In this document: positions 6,980-13,975 of the stretch, piece after piece | How the letters are laid out: each line of letters opens with the position of its first letter | How positions within the stretch are numbered: position 1 is the stretch's first letter | Origin: Eubacteriales Family XIII. Incertae Sedis bacterium | GTDB taxonomy: Bacteria; Bacillota; Clostridia; Peptostreptococcales; Anaerovoracaceae | DNA length: 16,038 nucleotides | Direction of reading: 5' to 3' | Assembly (NCBI GenBank): GCA_031263875.1 | Contig: JAISEX010000046.1 | Span: forward strand, 1-16,038 | The notes under the pieces: model-generated | Database searches by the model: none | Told to the model about the DNA's origin: nothing | The model's input: only the letters and a program-made list of their open reading frames with translations | Made by a program: the position numbers and the translations under genes

Positions 6980-7230
6980 GAGAGCAGTCCGCAGCCCGTT
7001 CGTCCTCACTCCGGCGTCAGCGGCCGCCGCGCCAGCGCCAACCAGCGCGGGCGGCAAACGCGACGCGAGCGCCCAAACCCCGCCGTCCCCATGCCCCGCC
7101 ACCCTGTGCGAGAGCAGTCCGCGGCCCGTCCGTCCTTATCCCGGCGTCAGCGGTCACCGCGCCAGCTCCAACCAGCGCGGGCAAACGGACACGACGCAAG
7201 CGTTCCCATTACGCCGTCACCCCGCGCTTT
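6980..7230. repeat. Pair of ~120-bp imperfect direct repeats
   Basis: GAGAGCAGTCCGC at 6980 recurs at 7110, a 130-bp offset. The similarity continues through GGCGTCAGCGG, CCGCGCCAGC and CCAACCAGCGCGGGC into CGACGC(G/A)AGCG and a CGCCGTC.CC ending. Differences are scattered substitutions and a 3-bp indel. No coding signal is seen. The second copy ends about 45 bases before the DUF4153-like gene. Confidence 0.75.
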
Positions 7231-7276
7231 AGCCAAATAATCTACGCAACGACCCCACTACAAAGGAGGGCTTACT

Positions 7277-8887
7277 ATGTCTTACACTCTTTCACCCCGC
7301 GCCCCGGACGCCGCGACAGAAACGTCCGCCGCAACGCCTCCGGCCGCGCCGCAAAAACCGCCCCTCGATTTTCGCGCGGTCGATATCGTATGCGCCCTGC
7401 TGACGCTTGCGCTCGGATTTTTATTCTGGGAATGGTCGACGCCGCGGTTCGTCGCGGGTACGGACACGCTTGTGTTTCCCGGCCTGGGCGTCACCCTTTT
7501 CTTTCTCGCGGCGGTCTGTCTCTGCGCGGTCTGGATGCGGATCCGCGGCATACGGCAAAACGCGAAAAGCCTCGTCACGCTCGCGGCGGTTATCGCCGGC
7601 GCCCTTCCGTTTACGCTCTACGATACGCTGCCGGTATATCTCGCGCTCTTCGGTTTTGAGATCATCGTCTGCCTGCTCTGGGTCTGCTTTAGCTGCGGAT
7701 CCGAAATCACCACACGGCTGAGCGGCTTCGTCATTTTCGACGTCATCAATCAGGCGTTTATCGTGCCATTCGCGAATATATTCACGCCGGTCGCCGCCCT
7801 CCGTCATTCGTTTCGCAACCGCGCCGCAAGCAAGAACAAGCGCCTCGCACCCGCGATCATCGGCGTCATCGTCGCGCTGCCCGTTATCGCCCTCGTTATA
7901 CAACTGCTTGTCGCCTCTGACAGCGGCTTTAATATTATGCTCGATAAGCTGTTCGACTTTGCGGATCTGCCGCAAATGCGCCGGTTTGTGTGGGAGGCGA
8001 TTCTCGGCATACCCGTCGCGTTCTTCATCTTCGGCCTCGTCTTCGGGAACGCAAGCAAGCGCCACACCGAAATGATAACGAGCGAACACGCCCATAACTT
8101 CGTCGATAAAGCGCACCGGATCGCGCCGGCCGCGGTCTACGCGCCATTGATCCTGCTCAACGCGCTCTACCTTCTCTTTTTCGCGGCAATGACGACCTAT
8201 CTCGTTTCAGGCTTCGGCCACCGGCTGCCGGCCGGCTACGATACGTATGCGGAATACGCGCGGCGCGGCTTCTTTGAGCTTTGCTTTGTCGCGGCGATAA
8301 ACCTGTTCGCGCTCGGCTTCGCGTGGATGCTTTCAAAACGCGCGGCTTCCGGCCATCCCAAACCGCTTCGCATTATCGGCGGCACGCTGACCGCGCTCAC
8401 CCTTCTGCTTATCGCGACCGCGGCAAGCAAAATGCTGCTGTATGTGGATATGTACGGGCTGTCAAGGCTGCGGCTTTACACGCTGTGGTTTATGCTCGTG
8501 CTGGCCTGCGTGTTTATCGCGCTGCTCATTTGGCACATACACACTTTTAATGCGGGCAAACCAATCGTTATCATATGCGCCGTTCTTTTTCTCGCGCTCG
8601 TTCTCTCAAACACCGACGGGATAATAGCGAAGCATAATGTGAAAAGTTATTTGAGCGGCAAAACCGAAACCGTTGACGTTTTCATGCTGAACGACCTTTC
8701 GGACGCGGCGGTTCCCGCGATGAAAGAACTCGGCGAAAAAGCTCCCGACAAACTGATACGCGCCGAAGCGCACAATCTGCTCGCGCAGCGCATGAGCGAA
8801 GTTTCGGTTGTCCGTTCCCGTGATCTTCCCGTTATGAGTTTCAATCTTCAGTCAGCGGAGGCCCGCGCCCTGCTCAACCGGCGGTGA
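7277..8887 (+). CDS. DUF4153/DUF4173-like polytopic membrane protein
   Basis: 536 aa. A proline/alanine-rich cytoplasmic N-terminus (about residues 8-30) is followed by roughly ten to twelve hydrophobic segments up to residue ~445. Family-like landmarks are YAEYARRGFFELCFVAAINL (325-344), MYGLSRLRLYTLWFM (392-406) and NTDGIIAKHNV (445-455). After the last membrane segment a soluble tail of about 85 residues remains. The molecular function of DUF4153/DUF4173 proteins is unknown. The ribosome site AAAGGAGG lies upstream of ATG. The gene ends three bases from the stop of the convergent pyrE, leaving no room for a terminator between them. The family assignment is by recalled motifs, so the exact DUF number is uncertain. 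Confidence 0.75.
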   Translation: MSYTLSPRAPDAATETSAATPPAAPQKPPLDFRAVDIVCALLTLALGFLFWEWSTPRFVAGTDTLVFPGLGVTLFFLAAVCLCAVWMRIRGIRQNAKSLVTLAAVIAGALPFTLYDTLPVYLALFGFEIIVCLLWVCFSCGSEITTRLSGFVIFDVINQAFIVPFANIFTPVAALRHSFRNRAASKNKRLAPAIIGVIVALPVIALVIQLLVASDSGFNIMLDKLFDFADLPQMRRFVWEAILGIPVAFFIFGLVFGNASKRHTEMITSEHAHNFVDKAHRIAPAAVYAPLILLNALYLLFFAAMTTYLVSGFGHRLPAGYDTYAEYARRGFFELCFVAAINLFALGFAWMLSKRAASGHPKPLRIIGGTLTALTLLLIATAASKMLLYVDMYGLSRLRLYTLWFMLVLACVFIALLIWHIHTFNAGKPIVIICAVLFLALVLSNTDGIIAKHNVKSYLSGKTETVDVFMLNDLSDAAVPAMKELGEKAPDKLIRAEAHNLLAQRMSEVSVVRSRDLPVMSFNLQSAEARALLNRR

Positions 8888-8890
8888 TCG

Positions 8891-9556
8891 TTACGCGCCA
8901 TACGCGGCGAGATACGCTTCCATGCGCGTTATCAACTCGCCGCTTTCCCCGGCTGCGCGCACGTACTCTATAATATCGCGCACGGTGATTATCGGGAATA
9001 CCGCTATGCCGAAATCCCGCCGGACTTCGGCAATGGCGCTCACGTCGGACTGGCCGCGTTCCATGCGGTCGACGGCTATCACCATTCCCTGCACCTTGAC
9101 GGCTGCGGCGGCCGAGAGCAGCGGAAGCACTTCGCGCACCGCCGTGCCGGCCGTAATTACATCGTCGAGAATAAGGATGTTATCGCCGTCCTTCAGACGT
9201 TCGCCGACAAAGCTGCCGCCCTCTCCGTGATCCTTCGTCTCTTTCCGGTTGAACGCCCACGAGATGTCCGCGCCGTGATCGCGGGCAAGCGCGGCCGCCG
9301 TACTGACGCACAGCGGGATGCCCTTATACGCGGGCCCGAAAATAGTGTCGACGTCCCACGTGATATCCCCCGCCTCCATCAGGTCCACGATCTTCGCGGC
9401 GTAAAATCCGCCGAGCCGGTCTATCGCCGCGCCCGTCCCGAATTCGCCCATATTGATAAAATACGGGGATTTACGTCCGCTTTTCGTGGTGAAATCACCG
9501 AATTTAAGCGCGCGCTGCGTTATCAGAAATTTTATAAACTCGGTCTTGTCAAGCAT
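8891..9556 (-). CDS. pyrE: Orotate phosphoribosyltransferase
   Basis: 221 aa. It transfers phosphoribosyl from PRPP to orotate to give OMP, the fifth step of de novo pyrimidine synthesis, in the cytosol. Landmarks are FGPAYKGI (73-80), the flexible catalytic loop FNRKETKDHGEGG (102-114) and the PRPP-binding motif ILILDDVITAGTA (127-139). It is the last gene of the pyr cluster. The start ATG follows AAGGAG with nine bases between; the whole initiation region (GGAGTAAAGCAAAATGCTTG) matches the repeat found at the pyrC-pyrF and pyrD-pyrE junctions. The stop is three bases from the convergent membrane protein gene. Confidence 0.95.
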   Translation of the reverse strand: MLDKTEFIKFLITQRALKFGDFTTKSGRKSPYFINMGEFGTGAAIDRLGGFYAAKIVDLMEAGDITWDVDTIFGPAYKGIPLCVSTAAALARDHGADISWAFNRKETKDHGEGGSFVGERLKDGDNILILDDVITAGTAVREVLPLLSAAAAVKVQGMVIAVDRMERGQSDVSAIAEVRRDFGIAVFPIITVRDIIEYVRAAGESGELITRMEAYLAAYGA

Positions 9557-9589
9557 TTTGCTTTACTCCTTTTTTGATCTCGTTTCTTT

Positions 9590-9745
9590 TTATTCAATAA
9601 GTCCACTATCATTTAACGCGTCCTCAACAACGCCCGTTAACTCTTTCCTTTTTATTTTTTCGTATAATACCGGCAAAACTTTCTCTCTGTCTCTGCGGTG
9701 ATGAAAGGTAGCCGCTTCAACTGTCGTTTTCTTATACCTGAACAT
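9590..9745 (-). CDS. Putative small protein (51 aa) between pyrD and pyrE
   Basis: An open frame from ATG 9745 to TAA 9590 encodes a charged 51-residue peptide beginning MFRYKKTTVEAATFHHRRD and ending ALNDSGLIE. It ends 33 bases before pyrE. Its codons are A/T-rich at third positions, unlike the GC-rich pyr genes, and the amino-acid composition looks protein-like, so it may be a small gene or the remnant of a transferred one. The frame is open further upstream to the TGA of the last repeat unit (~9793). The only SD-like sequence, GAGAAGG, abuts the ATG with no spacer, which is unfavourable. I do not recognise any family. Confidence 0.35.
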   Translation of the reverse strand: MFRYKKTTVEAATFHHRRDREKVLPVLYEKIKRKELTGVVEDALNDSGLIE

Positions 9746-9923
9746 CCTTCTCGGCAGTCCGGTAACGGAACCGCACCGCGCCGCGTTCTGTCAAGCGAAT
9801 ACCTTTACACCATATTTCACATACGCGCGAACCACCGCACCCTGTCAAGCGCTTAGCTTTACACCTTGATTCACATATGCGCGAACCGTACCGCGCCCTG
9901 TCAAGCGCATACCTTTACACCAC
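9732..9923 (-). repeat. Three spaced copies of the pyr junction motif after pyrD
   Basis: Three copies of GGTGTAAAG-N4-(C)GCTTGACAG occur on the coding strand, with TTG at 9904-9902, 9848-9846 and 9794-9792 (spacings 56 and 54 bp). The first contains the pyrD stop (GTGTAA). They sit in longer diverged direct repeats (GCGGT..GGTTCGCGC.TATGTGAA). A 19-codon frame starting at the first TTG ends in a TGA overlapping the second TTG. The frame from the second TTG runs to TAA 9732, overlapping the start of the small ORF at 9745. The same motif forms the 26-bp array at 12591-12766 and the pyrE start. Confidence 0.85.
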
Positions 9924-10796
9924 TTTCCGCTTGTGCGGATCACCGTATTGCTCGTAACATTCCGCAAGCTCGTGTACGATACGCACGGGCGCTTCGGGAT
10001 CGAGAAGCGCCGCCGTTCCGACCGCGACGGCCGTAGCTCCTGCCAGCAAAAATTCATACGCGTCCCCGCCCGTCATAATGCCGCCCATTCCTATCACGGG
10101 AATCTTGACGCGCGAGCAGACGCGATAGACCATCGCCACCGCAACGGGTTTCACCGCCGGCCCCGACAACCCGCCCGTGCCGTTGGCGAGTACGGGACGG
10201 CCCGTCCGCAAATCTATGCGCATGCCCACCAGCGTGTTTATCAGCGAAAGCGCATCCGCTCCCGCGGCTTCCGCGGCTTCCGCGATCCGCACGATATCGG
10301 TCACGTTCGGCGAAAGTTTTATCATCACCGGCTTGCCGGTCAGCCGCTTGAGCTTGCGCGTCAGTTTCGCCACGGCCGCTTCGTCCGCCCCGAAGACGGC
10401 TCCGCCCTCGTACAAATTCGGGCACGAAACATTTATCTCGAGCATATCGACGGCGGTTTCATCGAGACGCTCGACCACCGCGCAGAATTCCGCCTCGCTG
10501 TGCCCCGCCACGTTCGCGATAACCGTCACGCCCCGCGCCTTCAGTTCCGCAAGTTCGCCCGCGATAAAAGCCTCCACGCCCGGATTTTCAAGCCCGACGG
10601 AATTCAGCATGCCGCCGTAGGTTTCCGCAATGCGCGGAAGCGGGTTCCCCGGCCACGGCTCCGGCGCGACGCCCTTCGTCGTCACCGCTCCGAGCGCCGT
10701 TATGTCATAGCGCCTACCGCTCTCCCTCGCGTTGAACGTCCCGGCCGCCGTCGTCACGGGATTCTTCCACTCCATTCCGCATATCTGTATCTTCAT
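9915..10796 (-). CDS. pyrD: Dihydroorotate dehydrogenase, class 1B catalytic subunit
   Basis: 293 aa from the ATG that overlaps the pyrK stop (ATGA); an in-frame GTG 12 bases upstream is a less likely start. The FMN enzyme oxidises dihydroorotate to orotate and passes electrons to PyrK, with NAD as final acceptor. Landmarks are AAGTFNARE, TTKGVAPEPWPGNPLPRIAE (~39-58), NSVGLENPG, INVSCPNLYEGG with the catalytic-type C125, KLSPNVTD, and the FMN phosphate region GMGGIMTGGDAYEFLLAGA. The length and the adjacent pyrK mark it as type 1B. The stop codon lies inside the first of three repeat copies downstream. Confidence 0.95.
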   Translation of the reverse strand: MKIQICGMEWKNPVTTAAGTFNARESGRRYDITALGAVTTKGVAPEPWPGNPLPRIAETYGGMLNSVGLENPGVEAFIAGELAELKARGVTVIANVAGHSEAEFCAVVERLDETAVDMLEINVSCPNLYEGGAVFGADEAAVAKLTRKLKRLTGKPVMIKLSPNVTDIVRIAEAAEAAGADALSLINTLVGMRIDLRTGRPVLANGTGGLSGPAVKPVAVAMVYRVCSRVKIPVIGMGGIMTGGDAYEFLLAGATAVAVGTAALLDPEAPVRIVHELAECYEQYGDPHKRKVV

Positions 10797-11638
10797 AATC
10801 CGTCCCACACGATCCTCTCCGCGTCAAACACGGGCCCGTTCGTGCAAACTTTTTGCTTGACAGTGCCCGCGCCAGCAGATTCCAAATCACGCAATTCGAT
10901 GCTGCAGCCGACGCACGCGCCATAGCCACAGCCCATACGCGCCTCAAGTGAAAACTGCGCGCGTATCCCGCGTTCTGACGCCCATTCGCCGACAGCCCGC
11001 AGCATGGGGATCGGGCCGCACGCGAGGATCGATGTTCCCGTTACCGCAAGCTCTCCCTCGGCAACCAGCGCGTTCATCAAATCCACCACTGTTCCCGTTC
11101 TCTCAACACCGGTGGAATCAAGCGAAGCATTCTCCGGCAAAGACGCGTTCCGCTTTTCCGAGATAACGAAAACCCTGTCGCAGTATGCGCGAAACTCCGA
11201 TGAGTAATACGGCCGGTCGCGGAAGCCGAGCAGCGCCGTTATTTTCGCGCCGCCTTCCGGCCCCGCGTTCTCGCGCAGCTTCCGCGCCGCGAACAGAAGC
11301 GGCGGTATTCCGAGTCCGCCGCCGATAAGCAAAACCTTTCGCTCCGCCGCCGCGAGATCAAAGCCCGTCCCGTTCGGGCCGAGCGCGCGAATCACCTCGC
11401 CCGCTTTCAATCTCGACAGACGCTCCGTACCCGCGCCGATGACCGCGTAGACGATTTCGATAACGTCGTCATAGGCGTCCGTTATGCCAAACGGCCGCGG
11501 CAAAAGCAAGTCGGCGTCCGGCAGATACAGATTGATAAACTGCCCTGCCTGCGCGCCCCGCGCCTGTTCCGGAACGGACACCGTGAGCCGGAATATCCCG
11601 TCAGCGATGTTTTCGTTTTTTACTATGTTAACGTTCAT
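10793..11638 (-). CDS. pyrK: Dihydroorotate dehydrogenase electron-transfer subunit
   Basis: 281 aa. PyrK carries FAD and a [2Fe-2S] cluster and transfers electrons from PyrD to NAD. An FAD-binding domain with RPFG (48-51; usually RPxS-like) and GPNGTGFDL (87-95) is followed by an NAD-binding domain with IGGGLGIPPL (105-114) and ACGP (206-209). A C-terminal cluster domain follows, with ligands C237, C242, C245 and C265 (MGCGYGACVGC...VCTNGPVF). The ATG lies within the last codons of pyrF (11-base overlap) and the stop overlaps the pyrD ATG, so all three are probably co-translated from one mRNA. Confidence 0.95.
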   Translation of the reverse strand: MNVNIVKNENIADGIFRLTVSVPEQARGAQAGQFINLYLPDADLLLPRPFGITDAYDDVIEIVYAVIGAGTERLSRLKAGEVIRALGPNGTGFDLAAAERKVLLIGGGLGIPPLLFAARKLRENAGPEGGAKITALLGFRDRPYYSSEFRAYCDRVFVISEKRNASLPENASLDSTGVERTGTVVDLMNALVAEGELAVTGTSILACGPIPMLRAVGEWASERGIRAQFSLEARMGCGYGACVGCSIELRDLESAGAGTVKQKVCTNGPVFDAERIVWDGL

Positions 11639-12596
11639 GGCAGCCCAACTCGTTTTTCATGCGCAGCGCCGCGTCCCGCGCGCTCTCGGAAACTAGCGTC
11701 AGCGCCTCGGAAACGCTCAGATTTTTTGCGCCGTCAGAGCCGCCTTTCATCTTCGTCCACGCGCCGATAATGCCGCGCGATGAATTCACGATGCAGCCGC
11801 GGCCGTCCGCGTCGAAAAACGCGCGGACGTCTTCCGCTCCCGCGCCCTGCGCGCCATAGCCCGGTACGAGAAAAAACATCTGCGGAAAGGCCGCGCGAAG
11901 TTTCGCCCCCACGTCCCGGTGGGTCGCGCCGACCACCGCGCCAACGGAGCTGTAGCCTCTCTCGCCGGTCAACGCGGCGCCCCACTCGCTCACCAGCCGC
12001 GCCACCCGCATATACAGCGGCTCGCCGTCTATCACGATATCCTGCAGTTCTCCGCTGCTCGGATTGCTCGTCTTCACGAGTACGAATATTCCTTTGCCCG
12101 TTTCCGCGCACGCGTCCGTAAAGGGGCGTATGCCGTCGGAGCCGAGATAGGGATTGACCGTTATAAAGTCCTCGCGCCACACGTCGTGATGTTCTCCCTC
12201 GATATCCGCGCCCGCGAGATGCGACGCGTAGGCCGCCGCTGTGCTCGATATGTCGCCGCGCTTCACGTCGCCAATAACCAGCAGCCCCTTCGACGCCGCG
12301 TATTCGCAGGTCGCCGCGTAGGCCGCCACACCCTCGGGCCCGAGATATTCATACATCGCGATCTGCGGCTTTACCGCCGGAACGACGTCCGCTACCGCGT
12401 CGATAATCGTCTTGTTATACCGCAAAAACGCTGCGCATAAAGCCTCCGGCGTTCTGCCGGTATCGTTATAATAGTGTTCTCGCACCGGCAGCGGCACAAG
12501 CGCCGCCGTCGGGTCAAGGCCGACGACCGTCGGGTTGCCGAGCGTGTCCGCACGGTCTATCAATCTGTCTATTATGTATGCCGGTTTCTCTGTCAA
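11628..12596 (-). CDS. pyrF: Orotidine 5'-phosphate decarboxylase (long type)
   Basis: 322 aa, the longer OMP decarboxylase form (about 300 residues). It converts OMP to UMP, the last step of the pathway. The catalytic motif is GDVKRGDI (109-116) with K112 and D115; FITVNPYLG, VKTSNPSS and VPGYGAQG are further family segments. The start is TTG (12596), with AGGGAG five bases upstream; the reading MTEKPAYII fits the family N-terminus and the next in-frame ATG (codon 81) would remove the N-terminus. That TTG is the last TTGA of a seven-unit 26-bp repeat array linking pyrC to pyrF. The 3' end overlaps pyrK by 11 bases. Confidence 0.94.
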   Translation of the reverse strand: MTEKPAYIIDRLIDRADTLGNPTVVGLDPTAALVPLPVREHYYNDTGRTPEALCAAFLRYNKTIIDAVADVVPAVKPQIAMYEYLGPEGVAAYAATCEYAASKGLLVIGDVKRGDISSTAAAYASHLAGADIEGEHHDVWREDFITVNPYLGSDGIRPFTDACAETGKGIFVLVKTSNPSSGELQDIVIDGEPLYMRVARLVSEWGAALTGERGYSSVGAVVGATHRDVGAKLRAAFPQMFFLVPGYGAQGAGAEDVRAFFDADGRGCIVNSSRGIIGAWTKMKGGSDGAKNLSVSEALTLVSESARDAALRMKNELGCHER

Positions 12597-12766
12597 GCGT
12601 TCTCCCTTACACCATCTGTCAAGTGTTCTACTTTACACTCTCCGTCAAGCGTTTCACTTTACATCGCCTGTCAAGCGATCTTCTTCACACCGTCCGTCAA
12701 GCGTTTTTCTTTACTCCATCTGTCAAGCGATTTCCTTTATACTGCCTGTCAAGCGTTTTCCTTGAC
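12591..12766 (-). repeat. 26-bp tandem repeat array bridging pyrC and pyrF (chained micro-ORFs)
   Basis: Seven copies with an exact 26-bp period: six full units (12591-12746) and the partial founder-like copy at the pyrC 3' end (12747-12766). On the coding strand each unit is approximately GTAAAGGAAAACGCTTGACA plus six bases. TTG triplets lie at 12752, 12726, 12700, 12674, 12648, 12622 and 12596 (the pyrF start). From each TTG a micro-ORF reads MTGSIKEIA, MTDGVKKNA, MTDGVKKIA, MTGDVK, MTESVK or MTDGVRENA. Four stop in a TGA overlapping the next TTG, and two stop five bases before it. Some units have a good SD (AAAGGA, AAGGGAG), others a weak one (AAAGA, AAGAAG). No unique spacers, so it is not CRISPR. 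Confidence 0.92.
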
Positions 12767-13975
12767 CTCGAATGTCGCAGCTCCTGCGCGCAGCGTTTTT
12801 ATCACGCGGCCGCTGACGGGCATTCCATCAAACGGCGTGTTGCGTCCTTTGGAACGAAACGCGGAGCTGTCTATCACACCCTCATACGCAGTATCTATCA
12901 GCGTGATATCCGCCGCCTTTCCTTCCGTTATTATACCGCGGTCGAGCCCGATAAGACGAGCCGGAGCCGCCGACATCTTTTCGATAAGCTGCGGCAGCGT
13001 CAGTACGCCTGTCTTCACGAGATGCGTGTAAGCGAGCGCAAAACAGGTTTCAAGCCCGATAATGCCAAACGGCGCTTCATCTACAGGCCGCGATTTTTCG
13101 GCGAGCGTATGCGGCGCGTGATCCGTCGCGATAACGTCTATCGTGCCGTCCGCAAGTCCCTCCCGTATCGCCTCGCGGTCGCGCTCCGTCCGCAGCGGAG
13201 GATTCATCTTCGCCAAGGGGCCGAGCCTGTCAAGCGCCTCGCTTGTCAGCGTAAAATAATGAGGCGCGGTTTCGCAAGTGATATTCGGCATCGTCTTTTT
13301 CGCCGCGCGTACCAGATCGACGGTGGCGGCCGCGCTCACGTGCTGGATATGTATATGCGCGCCCGTTTCGCGCGCAAGCCGGATATCGCGCTCCGTTATT
13401 TCCGTTTCGGGTTCCGCGTGATCCATCACCACGAGACCAAGCCGTTTCGCGGCAATGAGAACTTGCCGCATCATATCCTCGTTGAGCAAACTCTTTCCGT
13501 CCTCGGTAATGCCGCATATCCCGTGTCCCGTCAGCTCGCGGCAGAGCGTCGGCGTCCTGTCCATCGCCGCAAAATTGGCGAGCTCGCGCCCCGCCTGCCC
13601 CACGGTCATGGCACTCAGGGCAAAGAGATTGACCCTGCCGGTTTCACGCGCGCGCCGGTCGATATCCGCGAGTATTTCAGGAGAATGCAGCGCGGGATTC
13701 GTATTCGGCATACAGCAGACCGTCGTAAATCCGCCGGCAGCGGCGGCTTCGCTTCCGCTCGCGATATCCTCTTTCTCCGTAAATCCCGGGTCGCGAAAAT
13801 GCACGTGCACGTCGACAAAGCCCGGCACCGCGATTATGCCGCTTTCGGCGATGGCCGCTCCGGTCTTCCTCTCGATTTTTTTCACCACGCCATCCGCGCA
13901 ACATATCGAAGCGGCGCAGGGCCCGCGCCCCGAACCGTCGATGAGCATAATGTTTTCCAAAACCATCTCAGCCAT
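12749..13975 (-). CDS. pyrC: Dihydroorotase (class I)
   Basis: 408 aa. A zinc amidohydrolase that cyclises carbamoyl-aspartate to dihydroorotate. Metal and catalytic residues are visible: H57 and H59 in HVHFRDPG, D159 in TEDG, H186 in MDHAE, H212 in QHVS, and D285 in ATDHAPH. CMPNTNP (88-94) and ETAPHYF are further class I markers. The start chosen is the ATG overlapping the pyrI stop (TAATG); the open frame continues upstream inside pyrI, and an ATG nine bases later is possible. The C-terminal residues VKENA and stop lie in the first copy of the 26-bp repeat, so the gene end supplies both an SD-like AAGGA and a TTG overlapping its own TGA. Confidence 0.94.
   Translation of the reverse strand: MAEMVLENIMLIDGSGRGPCAASICCADGVVKKIERKTGAAIAESGIIAVPGFVDVHVHFRDPGFTEKEDIASGSEAAAAGGFTTVCCMPNTNPALHSPEILADIDRRARETGRVNLFALSAMTVGQAGRELANFAAMDRTPTLCRELTGHGICGITEDGKSLLNEDMMRQVLIAAKRLGLVVMDHAEPETEITERDIRLARETGAHIHIQHVSAAATVDLVRAAKKTMPNITCETAPHYFTLTSEALDRLGPLAKMNPPLRTERDREAIREGLADGTIDVIATDHAPHTLAEKSRPVDEAPFGIIGLETCFALAYTHLVKTGVLTLPQLIEKMSAAPARLIGLDRGIITEGKAADITLIDTAYEGVIDSSAFRSKGRNTPFDGMPVSGRVIKTLRAGAATFEVKENA

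Larger units (their letters stand above)
6674..7276. other. Intergenic region made of repeats
   Basis: No gene is supported; open frames crossing it are translations of repeats. It contains inverted-repeat element copy 3 (6681-6777), a GC-rich segment (6780-6840) that is the reverse complement of 14680-14735 with small indels, the hairpin repeat copy at 6862-6898 with its ~90-bp flank matching 2086-2172, and a pair of long direct repeats (6980-7100 and 7110-7230). No clear promoter for the following gene is seen. Confidence 0.6.

Noticed and set aside
6739..7659. 306-codon plus-strand frame running from the repeat region into the membrane protein gene
   Set aside because: It translates repeat sequence (peptides such as PVLRGFSRNVKQDSE also appear from the copy near 2150) and then an alternative frame of the DUF4153-like gene.
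10854..10863. GCTTGACAG on the plus strand within pyrK, and GCGCTTGACAGG within pyrC (~13227)
   Set aside because: These match only the right half of the pyr junction motif. They are inside conserved coding sequence and lack the GTAAAG half, so they are likely chance.
12591..12766. CRISPR array
   Set aside because: The repeats are contiguous with no unique spacers, the copies diverge, and no cas gene is nearby.
12591..12766. Row of promoters because each unit contains TTGACA
   Set aside because: No TATAAT-like hexamer lies 16-18 bp downstream of any copy; the hexamer is explained as TTG plus the next codon.
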